Below, piece by piece: positions 10,135 through 18,390 of a stretch of 24,442 nucleotides of DNA. The notes beneath the pieces are model-generated. The model made no database searches and was not told where the DNA came from. It saw only the letters and a list, made by a program, of their open reading frames with translations. Every line of letters begins with the position of its first letter. Positions within the stretch are counted from its first letter, which is position 1. The translations under genes and the position numbers were made by a program. The stretch comes from Terfezia claveryi (Eukaryota > Ascomycota > Pezizomycetes > Pezizales > Pezizaceae): positions 1-24,442 of the forward strand of contig WHUX01000469.1 in NCBI GenBank assembly GCA_015179025.1, written 5' to 3'.

Positions 10135-10260
10135 TGGGAGGTGGAGGAAGTGCTGGACTCCCGAAGAAGATATGGGCGCCTGCAATATAAGGTCAAATGG
10201 CTGGGGACGAGGAGACGACCTGGCAACCAGCCGAAGATCTAGAAAACACAGGACTTGGTC
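10135..10260 (+). pseudogene. Chromodomain at the integrase C-terminus
   Basis: The segment WEVEEVLDSRRRYGRLQYKV, KWLG and, after one base shift near 10205, GDEETTWQPAEDLENT is a chromodomain, which binds methylated histone H3 tails. Aromatic positions W, Y and W of the binding cage are visible. In chromoviruses it steers integration to heterochromatin, which agrees with this repeat-rich surrounding. A TAG at 10240-10242 ends one frame; the other frame carries on a short Pro-rich tail. Confidence 0.85.
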
Positions 10261-10488
10261 ACCCTGTTCCACCAGCTTACCCCGGAAACCCCCCCCGCCC
10301 AATGATGTTCTTGTCGTTTGTCGTCTGGAATTGGTTATTCGGGTTGTTATTTCATTGTTGTCATGGTTATTGTTGGTACGTACTTCCGGCGTTGGGGTTT
10401 GTGTTATGGGTTATTGGTTATTCGCCTGTTTTGTTTGTTTGTTTGTTTGTTTTTTCGCCTTGCCTTGCATCGCTGGGGCTCCGTGCCT

Positions 10489-10501
10489 AAAGGGGGGATA
10501 G
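10489..10501 (+). other. Polypurine tract of the chromovirus
   Basis: AAAGGGGGGATAG lies immediately before the right LTR and is the expected plus-strand primer site. The 10265-10488 region before it is T/G-rich, with a repeated GTTT run at about 10432-10450, and has no recognised coding content. Confidence 0.85.
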
Positions 10502-11056
10502 TGTTACAACCGTCCTTTCCTAGCTGGGTTTGAGAGTCAGACGAGATTCCGTCCGACTCTCGTTATTGTTGATCAATATCGTTGTTATCTCTGTTCCCGA
10601 GATAAGGGGTCTCGGGAACCTTATTCCTTCCGGTTGCCTTGGCCAGGAAGGAAGCCTATATATATATAGCTTGCTCTCTCCGCCCTCTCGTTGGATCCCC
10701 ATCCAACGTCTTGTATATCCAATACAGGGCCTTGCTTCTCTCCACGTTGGTGCATCTCCCTTGTGCACCTCCTTGTCTCGCCTCGACTCTGCAGCCCTGC
10801 TGCCCACCCCGCGAACCTCCTGTCCTTGCCTTGCCTCGCCTTGTCTCTGCAGCCCAGCTGCCTCCCTTGACATACGCGGCAACTGCTTCCGCGTATCTCG
10901 TGTCCCTTGCTCTTTGTCCCTCTTGCCTCTTGCTATTGCCTCCCATCTCAGCCTCCCCCTGGTCACACACGTAGCGTTCCTACGTGTGTGTTATCCTAGC
11001 CTTGCCCTTGCTCCGGCGTATCTCTTGGTCGCCTTGCCCCCTGAGCCGTCGTTACA
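10502..11056 (+). repeat. Chromovirus 3' LTR
   Basis: 555 bp, the same length as the left LTR, with TG...CA ends and no indels between them. By eye roughly 30 positions differ (about 94-95% identity), only two or three of them transversions. It is followed by the right copy of the GGGTG duplication at 11057-11061. Confidence 0.93.
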
Positions 11057-11061
11057 GGGTG
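11057..11061. repeat. Target-site duplication GGGTG, right copy
   Basis: Pairs with 4869-4873 on either side of the chromovirus. Confidence 0.95.
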
Positions 11062-11400
11062 TCAGAATAAGGGGAAGGTAGAGAAATGAGAGTCGAATAA
11101 GCTTGTTCGGGTGTCAAGAGAGATAGGTGTCAGTATGATGGTTAGTTCGAGGCAGAATTACGCAAAAGTTAGTCTTGTTGGTTGATAATGATATTATTGT
11201 GATGAAAGCAGAAGGATACAGTTGTTATAGTATTTTTATAGAAAAACTTGAAGGAGATAAAAGAAGCAGTGATTTTGTAATATACGATTCTACTTTTGTA
11301 ATCTCTCTATCTTTTCTTCTTTTCTAAGTTAGCAATACTATTGAAGCTCTCACCCAGTCCTTCAGTACATATTCTTCCATTAAGAACGAAGTGCCTTCAT
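11062..11400 (+). other. Possible 5' LTR/leader of the older Gypsy element
   Basis: No gene. It starts with the minisatellite remnant and contains a short protein-like FEAELRK at about 11142-11165, an AT-rich stretch and a T/C-rich tract (CTCTCTATCTTTTCTTC). It ends in ACCCAGTCCTTCA and then, near 11402, TTGGTCCCTTCGACCAGAGA, a leader-type sequence I associate with fungal Gypsy elements of this clade; a similar CTAGTCCTTCGACCGAGAGG occurs at about 3714-3734. LTR ends could not be fixed because the 3' LTR is missing. Confidence 0.35.
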
Positions 11401-12046
11401 ATTGGTCCCTTCGACCAGAGAGTTTATTACTAAATTGTTATCACCAAAAGGAAGAAAAAACAAGATCAGGAGCCCCAAAAACAAAGCAGAAATGTATAAG
11501 GTCATAGGAATAGTTAGTGGGAAGCTAATCAAAATGTCATGGGAAAAATGGGTGTGGATGACGATAGTATGGATGCTAATAGAAATGTACAAAGACCTGA
11601 AGAGGATTTAAAACTTAGAGAAAAGAGAGGAATCAAAAAAGAAGAATAAAGAACAAGAAAAAGAATCAAAGTGATTCTCGAAAAAAACAGAAAGAAGTAA
11701 ATTTTCAAAATTGAATGACATAGTATCTAAGCTTAAGAGGCAAGTAAGAAATAGAAGGTGAGCAGAACGACTAACAAGGAGAATTCCTATACAAGTGTAT
11801 AGTTCTCTGTCTATAACCTATTCTTGCATTGAAAAGCTAGAAAAGGTTTTAACTAAAATTGACTCATTCTGGGACAAAATGCCTTCTGAAGAAGAGGGAG
11901 CCTATTATCAAGAGCCTGGAGAAAGCTCAAAAGCGGCAGGGAAGCGAAAGGTGAGAGAAGGGAGAAATAGTCCTGTAGTGCCTCATAAAGTTTAAATTGC
12001 AACCTTGGGCCCAGTGGCCTTTTATCTTTTACCTGGTCAGCAGGGG

Positions 12047-13625
12047 GCACCTTATTTTGATAGAACAGATGTCTCTGATTTCCTTGCCAAATGGAATAAT
12101 CTAACAGTTGAGTAGACAGAGGAGCAGAAGATAAAGAGAATTGTCCAATACTGTGAAAAATCAATTGGAAAATATCTCTAGACAATTAGGTCCATCAGCA
12201 AGAAAAAAGTGGCATCGGAATGCCAGGTGGTGTCTCTAGGAGACAGGGTTGTCTTCTGTATCTTTTGTGTCTTTTATGTCTCCTAGATGTCTCCTAAGTG
12301 TCTCTCATATGTCTCCTAGTGTCTCCCAGTATCTCCTGAAGACATTGGGAGACATTCTGCCAATCGGGGAGACATACCTTGTCTCCAGTGGCATTACTAT
12401 CTCTAGAGACACTGGAGACAAACTATTTTTTTTCCTGATGTCATATAAGGAGAACGATTGGGATAAATTCAAAAAGTAACTGTTAAAGGATTTCAGGGCC
12501 AGTAACTTAGAGTTAAAAAGGATCATGATAAAGGACTTGTGAAGGATAGTATCGGAAATGAGAAAGAAGGAAAATCCAAGTCCTGGCGACTACCGTTCAT
12601 TCATCATCGAATACAGTGAACAATCAAAAATATTATTGGAGAAAAGAAAGTTGGATGAGTGGACTAGGATTATATTATTCTTGCGAGCCTTCAAAATTCG
12701 TATAGGAGATAAGATTTGCAAGAAGTGTGAGATCGATCTAGAGAATCCCAACATACTCATACATAAGTGGGAGGACGTCAAGCATACTACATTAGAATAG
12801 TCAAAAGATGAAGGGTCGCAGATGATAAGGTTCTTTAGGGAAGAAGAAGATGAGATAAAATATAAAGAAATGGTACTTCAAGTCAAGATACTTAAGAATG
12901 ATAGTAAGCATAAGGAGACAAAGAAGGAAACCTCGAAGAAGAAGGAAAAGATAGACTTTATGGATAAGATCATCAACCAATGAAGAGATTTAAAGCTACA
13001 GCACTTAGAAGCTCAACAAAGTACTAAAGAGAAAGCAATCAAGCGAGATCTTGAGTTAGCAGAGCTCAAGAAAATAGCCACAATGACTCCTAAGTTACAA
13101 TAACCATAACAACTATATAATCCTAATCAATATAGGTGAAGAGATTATCAATCTAATACAAGAAATCAAGGTGGGGGATAAAGGTTTCGAGGATGTTTTT
13201 GGGATGGTGGAATGCATAGGAGAGATGAATGTAAGGACTTCCAAAAGGTGATTGAAAGAGGAGATATATATTTCCATGAAGCCTCTCTATTCTTAGGACA
13301 AGAAGGAATAGAAGGGACAATTAGGGTGCCTTATCTAATGGTAGCTGAGGATGGACAAGTAACTGAATGGCAGAAGGAATGGGTAGAGAAAGGGTTAAAG
13401 ACCAAGGAATCAAAAATCGATTCGATCAAGTCTATTTCCAGTGCAATAACACTACAAAAACAAAGGCCTAGTGTGAAAACTGTAACCTATGAAGGAGAAA
13501 GATATGAATGTGGGAAGATGAATGGGCAGCCAATGATCTATAAGCTAGTCCAAACACAAGGTGAATCTAGGAATATGAAGGAAGGAATTATTCTTAGAGA
13601 ATCTCGAGAAGAAATGAAATTGTAG
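12047..13625 (+). pseudogene. gag: Older Gypsy element gag with zinc-knuckle remnant (broken)
   Basis: Capsid/nucleocapsid protein of the retrotransposon. The N-terminal core is seen as APYFDRTDVSDFLAKWNN, TAG, then EEQKIKRIVQYCEKSIGKYL. After the foldback insertion it continues with SYKENDWDKFKK and PSPGDYRSFIIEYSEQSKIL, LLEKRKLDEWTRIILFLRAF, KKCEIDLENPN. A zinc-knuckle remnant at about 13194-13235 reads CFWDGGMHRRDEC, keeping the first Cys, the His and the last Cys but lacking the second Cys. It then runs into a conserved segment ending TAG at 13623-13625 (FLGQEGIEGTIRVPYLMVAE). A basic, Lys/Glu-rich linker lies at about 12900-13080. More than five stops break it. Confidence 0.75.
12200..12435. 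mobile_element. Foldback/MITE-like insertion rich in GTCTC and GAGAC
   Basis: This block separates two halves of gag whose homology would otherwise be contiguous (GKYL...then SYKENDWDKF), and the frame changes across it. GTCTC occurs 7 times, mostly in the left and middle part, and its complement GAGAC 5 times, mostly in the right part, so the block folds on itself. TGTCTCCCAGT near 12325 and ATTGGGAGACA near 12345 form the central hairpin. The outer GGTGTCTCTAGGAGACA and TCTCTAGAGACACT resemble each other in inverted orientation. No coding capacity. Exact ends and any target duplication could not be fixed. Confidence 0.55.
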
Positions 13626-13682
13626 CTACCCAGCAATCCAAAACCACCATCAAATTAAAGGAAGCCACAAGAAGAACAGAAG

Positions 13683-13940
13683 ATGCAGGAGCCTACAATG
13701 GAAGATGAGATAATGAAGGATATAGAGGAATTGAAGGAGCTTGAACCAAAGAAGAAAAAGATAAAGAAGAAGCCAAAAGAAAAGAAGATCGAAAAAATAG
13801 AAGAAGTTAAGAATATTCCTATTTGGATGCAGATAAGGGAAAACTTAAACCTCGATAAAATTGCTTATAAGTTAATAAGCGGTGGAGGACTCAATCTGGA
13901 AGAGATTCTAGAAACAGCAGGGCCAGAGTTAGTACAATAG
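13683..13940 (+). pseudogene. Lys/Glu-rich linker between gag and protease of the older Gypsy element
   Basis: An 85-codon open stretch begins at an ATG, with a strongly charged segment (EPKKKKIKKKPKEKKIEKIE) followed by NIPIWMQIRENLNLDKIAYK and a TAG at 13938-13940. It is part of the gag-pol polyprotein in related elements, where such charged disordered linkers are common. The following 13941-14000 stretch continues protein-like in the same general direction. Confidence 0.5.
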
Positions 13941-14000
13941 TGTACAGGAATCAGAAGAGTTCTGCGAATTATAGAAACACAGCGTTGCGTAGAGAAAAAG

Positions 14001-14760
14001 ATGGATGCAGTAATATCACAGATATACAGGAATGAGTCAGATAGAGAGCTTTACATAGCGGCATACCCAGTATGCATTGCAGCTCTAAATGATAATGCAG
14101 AAGATATGTTGAAAATCCTAATTAATGGAGGATCCGAGTTGAACTTAGTGAAGGAGGACATCGTTAAGGAATACAACATACCAATTGACATTAAAGTGAA
14201 CTGGTCCATAGAGAAGGCTATAGAATATAGTATATGAGTAGTGGGAGTCTGCCATAAAGTTACAATTATAATAGAAGGAGTGGTAACCAGCAGTTGTTTC
14301 TTCATAATGGCGAACCTAACCCATAAAATCATACTTGGCAGACTTTGGGTAAGGTCTGTCAAGATGAAGGAAGATAATTGCAATGATGGAAATTGCTACA
14401 TTACAGTTACAGGCATCAATGGAGACGAGGTTATATTCTGTGCAGTACCAGCTAATCATAAGAGGAATAGAGAGGAGGCAAGGTTTATGACTCTGGAGGG
14501 AAACGAAGAAAGTCAATGAGTAATTCGGGAATTATTGACCTTATAATAAGGCCGGAAAAAGAGGAGAAGAAGATAGAATCTGTTCTTGGCATTCCGGAAG
14601 ATATTGTTAGGAATATTATACATGATTTTGATTACAATACCTCAGGTGTTAAGGAGAAGTTTATTTTGAGTAGGAAAGCAGTATGTGAAAGTTATTGGAA
14701 AGGATCAGTCTCTATCGTTATAGGCGAAATAGTTGAAGGAAAAGCAAGAAGGATATCATA
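14001..14760 (+). pseudogene. Older Gypsy element aspartic protease (broken, active-site Asp lost)
   Basis: Would process the polyprotein. The active-site strand reads MLKILINGGSELNLVKEDIV at about 14106-14165. Here the expected D-S-G-S-E motif is N-G-G-S-E, with AAT at 14124-14126 in the place of the catalytic Asp codon. Further on, after a TGA at 14235-14237, TIIIEGVVTSSCFFIMANLT and ILGRLWVRSVKMK give the conserved ILGRPWL-like closing strand. The frame is interrupted by stops at 14235-14237 and 14517-14519 (both TGA). A further open piece to 14760 (IDLIIRPEKEEKKIESVLGI) is of unknown role. Confidence 0.65.
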
Positions 14761-14989
14761 GATTCAGACATTATACAAGAAGAAAGCTGATAAAATAAGA
14801 CTTATGAATAAGCCTTATAAGAATAGTGCAAAATCTGCTGGAGATGAAAATTGGCGAAACAAACATATCGAATGAGAACAATCATTATTTAAGAGTCATA
14901 CCAAATCTGGCTAAGCTATTAAATCAAACATTAATTTATCTCTCTACAAAAAAAGATAGATCATACCCAAATTCTCAAAGATTTCGAAG

Positions 14990-15965
14990 GGTTCAAAATT
15001 GACTTTAGTATGTATTAAGAATCTAAAAATCGGGGAAGGCATCACCGTGCAGGAAAAGTAAATTTTGTTAAAGGTTTTGTTCAATCGAGAAGCAGTAATA
15101 GCATTTGATTTCACATAGAAAAGAGTCTTCAGAGAGGAAGTCGAGCCTCCGCATCGAATTCTAACTATTCCATATGAACCATAGCAAGTACCAAGTTTTC
15201 GTATACCTAAAGCATTGATTCTAGAAGTTATAAAAATTTGCGAGGACAGAATTCAATACGGAGCACTGGAATACAGTTTTGGACCTTACAGAAATCTATA
15301 GTTTCTTGTAAAGAAGAAAAATGGAAAATACTGGCTAATCAATATAGCAACTTACTTAAATATGGTAATACTCAAAGATGCTTCGCTTCCACTAGCAGTT
15401 GACAAGTTTAGTGAAGAATTTTATGGATATCTTCTAGTTTCTTTGATAGATTTGTTTTCTGGATATGATCAATATGCTTTGGCCCTAGAGTCTAGGGATT
15501 TAACTGCCTTTATCACTCCTTTTGGGTTATTACACATAATAACCTTACTGCAAGGATATACGAATGAAGTTCAAGTTTTTAATTGAGTTATTAGGAAGGC
15601 CATTAGGGTGCAAATTGGGAAGAGACTAGCTACTCCATTTATAGACAATGTTGCGTCTAAAGCTAGTTTGAGAAGCTGGTATAAGTTAGAGGATGGGACT
15701 TTTATGGAGTTTTTCCCTAGTGTTAGGCGATTTGTTTTAGAGGCTATTTATTCTATTGACTAGACTTTAGCGGATCTTGAAAGAGCAGGGGCAACCATTG
15801 CTGGAGAGAAGAGTGAATTTTTGAAGGATAGACTAAAAATTGTCTCCTTTATGTGTGGATCAGAAGGAAGGACTCCAGTAGAAGAAAAGATCAGAAAGAT
15901 AGTAGATTGGCCCCCATATCGGAATGTAATAGAGATCAAGGCTTTTCTGGGAACTTGTGTTTATT
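14990..15965 (+). pseudogene. pol: Older Gypsy element reverse transcriptase (broken)
   Basis: Conserved RT segments appear in order: YGALEYSFGPYRNL, stop, FLVKKKNGKYWLINIATYLN, SLIDLFSGYDQYALALESRD, LTAFITPFGLLHI, then PFIDNVASK at about 15635-15660 where the family has PF-hydrophobic-DDV. The second Asp codon is AAT at 15647-15649. RT-thumb and connection segments follow (LADLERAGATIAGEKSEFL, VDWPPYRNVIEIKAFLGT). In-frame stops are mostly TAG at positions where Trp or Gln is expected (for example at YRNL*F), consistent with G-to-A and C-to-T change. It joins the RNase H frame near 16040. Confidence 0.8.
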
Positions 15966-16363
15966 ACTAGATTTGGATAGAAAAATTTACATGGATAGCA
16001 GAACCTTTATATAAGCTCACAAGAAGCAAGGAAGTGTTTAGCTAGGGGGAAGAGCAAGAAGAAGCAATGGCAGAGCTTAAATTAAGATTGACTAGTCCAC
16101 CCGCATTACAACCAATAGATTACGAGCCCAATTGGGGCAGAATTATCCTATCGGTTGATTCGTCATTACTAGGATGGGGAGTGATACTGCAACAGGCCGA
16201 GCCGGACAATGAAAAAAGAAGACATCCGGCCAGATATGAGAACGAGGTCTGGAAAGGCGCAGAACAAGGCTATGATTCAGGGAAACTGGAGTGCCGAGGT
16301 CTGCTAAAGGCACTGAAAAAGACACGAAATTACCTATATGGAGTACGATTTCTAGTTGAGATT

Positions 16364-16368
16364 GATGC
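16364..16368. repeat. Target-site duplication GATGC, left copy
   Basis: GATGC precedes the left LTR of the small element and recurs at 17768-17772 after the right LTR. Confidence 0.93.
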
Positions 16369-16657
16369 TGTTACGGCTGAGATTATGCAGGCATGACTGG
16401 CGGCACCCGATGGTGGGTGGCCTGAAGGCAGCCCCGCTTTCTTATATATTGGCCCACTTCTTGTATCTAGTTCTTGTTCTCTAAGACTCAAGCGAAGTCT
16501 TGTATCGCTGGGTTACTCTACTCTATCGAATGAATCAGTCTATATTCTTCGCTCTATGTTAGCCCAGTTAGGCTCGAGCCTAGTGATTATGCCTTCATGC
16601 ACTCTATATACCGATATACCGACAGATATCACCGTGATCACTAGCTCGCCCCTAACA
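16369..16657 (+). repeat. Left LTR of the small LTR element
   Basis: 289 bp with TG...CA ends. CTTATATATTGG near 16440 may be its TATA box. The bases that follow (TTACTTCGCTTTGAC) do not match a tRNA primer-binding site that I recognise. Confidence 0.92.
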
Positions 16658-17102
16658 TTACTTCGCTTTGACAAAAGGGACCGGTGATTCTGGGTCAAAT
16701 CACCCCTCCCTCGCTACCTACACTGTCGGACAGCTCGAAAATGGCTAAAGTCATGTCGCTCTATTATTTGGCTATATTAGCGACGTCGGAAATAATTATT
16801 TCCCCCTCCTATATGCTTATTAGCTTGTTCTAAATGACCTACTAATCCTATATTGAGATCTCCGGATCTGCTAAGTCTTAGATCTCGAGCGACATGCTCC
16901 TAGCCATGCTTATAAGGCCCCGAACGAGCACCCCGAGCGTGCAAATGAACAAGACCCCCCTTGCACTGGCAAGTCGGGTTGGATAGCTGGGATAGCTGGG
17001 AAAGCATGCATTGAACCTTTTCCTGTGACGTTGGCTTTTTCCCACAGGGTTTTGCCGCGCAGAGGTTTTTAATGGCAATGGCATGTGGGAATACCCCCCC
17101 CA

Positions 17103-17270
17103 ATGAGATTACCCTGGATCTATGATCCTTCTGATGTTCCGGATCTACGATCCATATATGTTGCACCTCATGTTGAGATACTCGGATCAGTTGATCCACA
17201 GATGTTTATGTTCTGGCATGACGCCACGATGTTTGAGAGAATACCCCATCCTTCCGAGCTGCCTTACTAG
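17103..17270 (+). CDS. Small frame inside the non-autonomous LTR element, 55 residues
   Basis: It begins with an ATG at 17103 and encodes MRLPWIYDPSDVPDLRSIYV, then HVEILGSVDPQMFMFWHDAT and a tail ending ELPY, stop TAG at 17268-17270. No domain recognised. It could be a remnant of a gag or a chance frame; an upstream GTG in the same frame is not a credible start. Nothing else in the 821-bp interior looks coding. Confidence 0.25.
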   Translation: MRLPWIYDPSDVPDLRSIYVAPHVEILGSVDPQMFMFWHDATMFERIPHPSELPY

Positions 17271-17465
17271 CCCTTGCTGCCAGATGTAAAGGCTCTTTTC
17301 CATAGAGGTTGATAACTCGAGGTCCTCAGTGATGTCTGAGTGGGTTAGTGGGCTCAGGGCGGTTTATCCTGAGTGGGGACCCCATGCCCTAATTGCTTGC
17401 CAATATACATACGCACGTGTAGGGGGTAGGGTGAGCGAAGTTGGTCGGTCGGGACGCCCTCTGGC

Positions 17466-17478
17466 AGAGGGGGAGTAA
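17466..17478 (+). other. Polypurine tract of the small LTR element
   Basis: AGAGGGGGAGTAA directly abuts the right LTR, the expected position of the plus-strand primer. Confidence 0.8.
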
Positions 17479-17767
17479 TGTTACGGCTGAGATTATGCAG
17501 GCATGACCGGCGGCACCCGATGGTGGGTGGCCTGAAGGCAGCCCCGCTTTCTTATATATTGGCCCACTTCTTGTATCTAGTTCTTGTTCTCTAAGACTCA
17601 AGCGAAGTCTTGTATCGCTGGGTTACTCTACTCTATCGAATGAATCAGTCTATATTCTTCACTCTATGTTAGCCCAGTTAGGCTCGAGCCTAGTGATTAT
17701 GCCTTCGTGCACTCTATATACCGATATACCGACAGATATCACCGTGATCACTAGCTCGCCCCTAACA
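17479..17767 (+). repeat. Right LTR of the small LTR element
   Basis: 289 bp, identical in length to the left LTR, with 3 transitions between them (C/T, G/A, A/G). Followed at once by the GATGC duplication at 17768-17772. Confidence 0.92.
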
Positions 17768-17772
17768 GATGC
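17768..17772. repeat. Target-site duplication GATGC, right copy
   Basis: Pairs with 16364-16368; together they bracket the small LTR element. Confidence 0.93.
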
Positions 17773-18190
17773 AAATACACTAGTACATCAATTAAATCAA
17801 CCGGCATCAGACTTACCTGGATCAGTAGTCAATAGATGGCTTGCGTGGATACGATTATTTGATTTTGAAGTAAAGCATGTGTCGGGAAAAAGGCATGGAG
17901 GACCAGATGGATTGTCTAGGAGGGAAAGAGGAAAGGATTCGCCCAAGGAAATAGCTCCTGACGAATTCGACTGTACTCTTGATGCCGACTTGGATACTAT
18001 TAATGGAACACCTCTGAGATGTGGGATACTGGCACAAGCAATGGTTGCGGATGCAGAGTGGTATGAAGAGATCGTAGGATTCCTTACCACTATGTGAAGA
18101 CCATAAGGAATATCGAATAAGGAGTATCGGAAATTAAGACACAGAGCGACGAAGTTCCTAATAAGGGATAACCATCAGCAAAAAGAAATA

Positions 18191-18390
18191 TGCGTCAGGA
18201 CGCACCACCAAGCGTCCGGACGCGATTTTACGTCCTGTGCGTCCCGTGCGTCCGGACGCCCTGGGGTATTGCATTACAATCCAGACGCAACTAGGGCCCC
18301 GCACTGCGTAGCAATACCTTCCTGACGCCATTGGTGCCCCGAAAGCCGTCCGGACGCCATTGGGGCCTCGAAAGCCGTCAGGACGGTGGT
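18191..18390. repeat. GC-rich block of degenerate GACGC repeats
   Basis: GACGC or GACGG recurs at 18199, 18219, 18255, 18284, 18324, 18353 and 18382, mostly within a GTCCGGACGC palindrome; three of the spacings are 29 bp and the others 20, 36 and 40. Two near-identical units contain GACGCCATTGGGGCC and CGAAAGCCGTC. GC content is far above the preceding Gypsy DNA, which stops at the edge of this block. No coding sequence. Confidence 0.65.

Larger units (their letters stand above)
4874..11056 (+). mobile_element. Complete Ty3/Gypsy chromovirus LTR retrotransposon
   Basis: Element of 6183 bp with two 555-bp LTRs that start TGTTACAACC and end GTCGTTACA, a polypurine tract before the right LTR and a GGGTG target duplication. 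Domain order is gag, protease, reverse transcriptase, RNase H, integrase, chromodomain, which is the Ty3/Gypsy order; the C-terminal chromodomain places it among chromoviruses, which in fungi use this domain to target heterochromatin. Its GC content is visibly higher than the flanks. The LTRs differ at roughly 30 positions, nearly all transitions. Coding is broken by many single-base shifts and the RT active-site Asp is changed, so it cannot be autonomous as read here. Confidence 0.95.
16369..17767 (+). mobile_element. Small non-autonomous LTR retrotransposon (TRIM/LARD-like)
   Basis: 1399 bp, with two 289-bp LTRs (TGTTACGGCT...CGCCCCTAACA) that differ at only 3 positions by eye, all transitions. 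A polypurine tract precedes the right LTR and a 5-bp GATGC target duplication flanks the whole. The 821-bp interior has no protease, RT or integrase coding, so it must be moved by another element's enzymes. It lies inside the RNase H of the older Gypsy element and restores its frame when removed. The interior contains short repeats (GGATAGCTGGGATAGCTGGG) and one small frame. It is larger than typical TRIMs (<1 kb) but far smaller than a full element. Confidence 0.92.
11400..18180 (+). mobile_element. Old fungal Gypsy retrotransposon, truncated and twice interrupted
   Basis: Fragments of gag, protease, RT, RNase H and the beginning of integrase occur in Ty3/Gypsy order. The RT and RNase H resemble the fungal Gypsy group whose RNase H tail reads like LFDFEVKHVSGKRHGGPDGL. 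Decay is by many in-frame TAG/TAA/TGA and by Asp-to-Asn changes, so transitions dominate. A foldback-like insertion (about 12200-12435) disrupts gag and a small LTR element (16369-17767) disrupts RNase H. The element ends abruptly in integrase near 18180, where a GC-rich repeat block begins; the 3' LTR and most of integrase are absent from the window. Confidence 0.85.
16040..18180 (+). pseudogene. Older Gypsy element RNase H and start of integrase, split by an LTR insertion
   Basis: RNase H begins with IILSVDSSLLGWGVILQQ and continues RHPARYENEVWKGAEQGYDS, ECRGLLKALKKTRNYLYG, VRFLVEIDA to 16368. The small LTR element then intervenes, and the frame resumes at 17773 with NTLVHQLNQPASDLPGSVVN and WLAWIRLFDFEVKHVSG. 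Removing the insert and one GATGC copy leaves the reading frame exactly continuous. Acidic DEFDCTLDADLD follows, then EEIVGFLTTM, TGA at 18095-18097, and the integrase entry EYRKLRHRATKFLIRDNHQQ, which lies just before the HHCC zinc-binding region. The homology stops near 18180. Confidence 0.85.
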
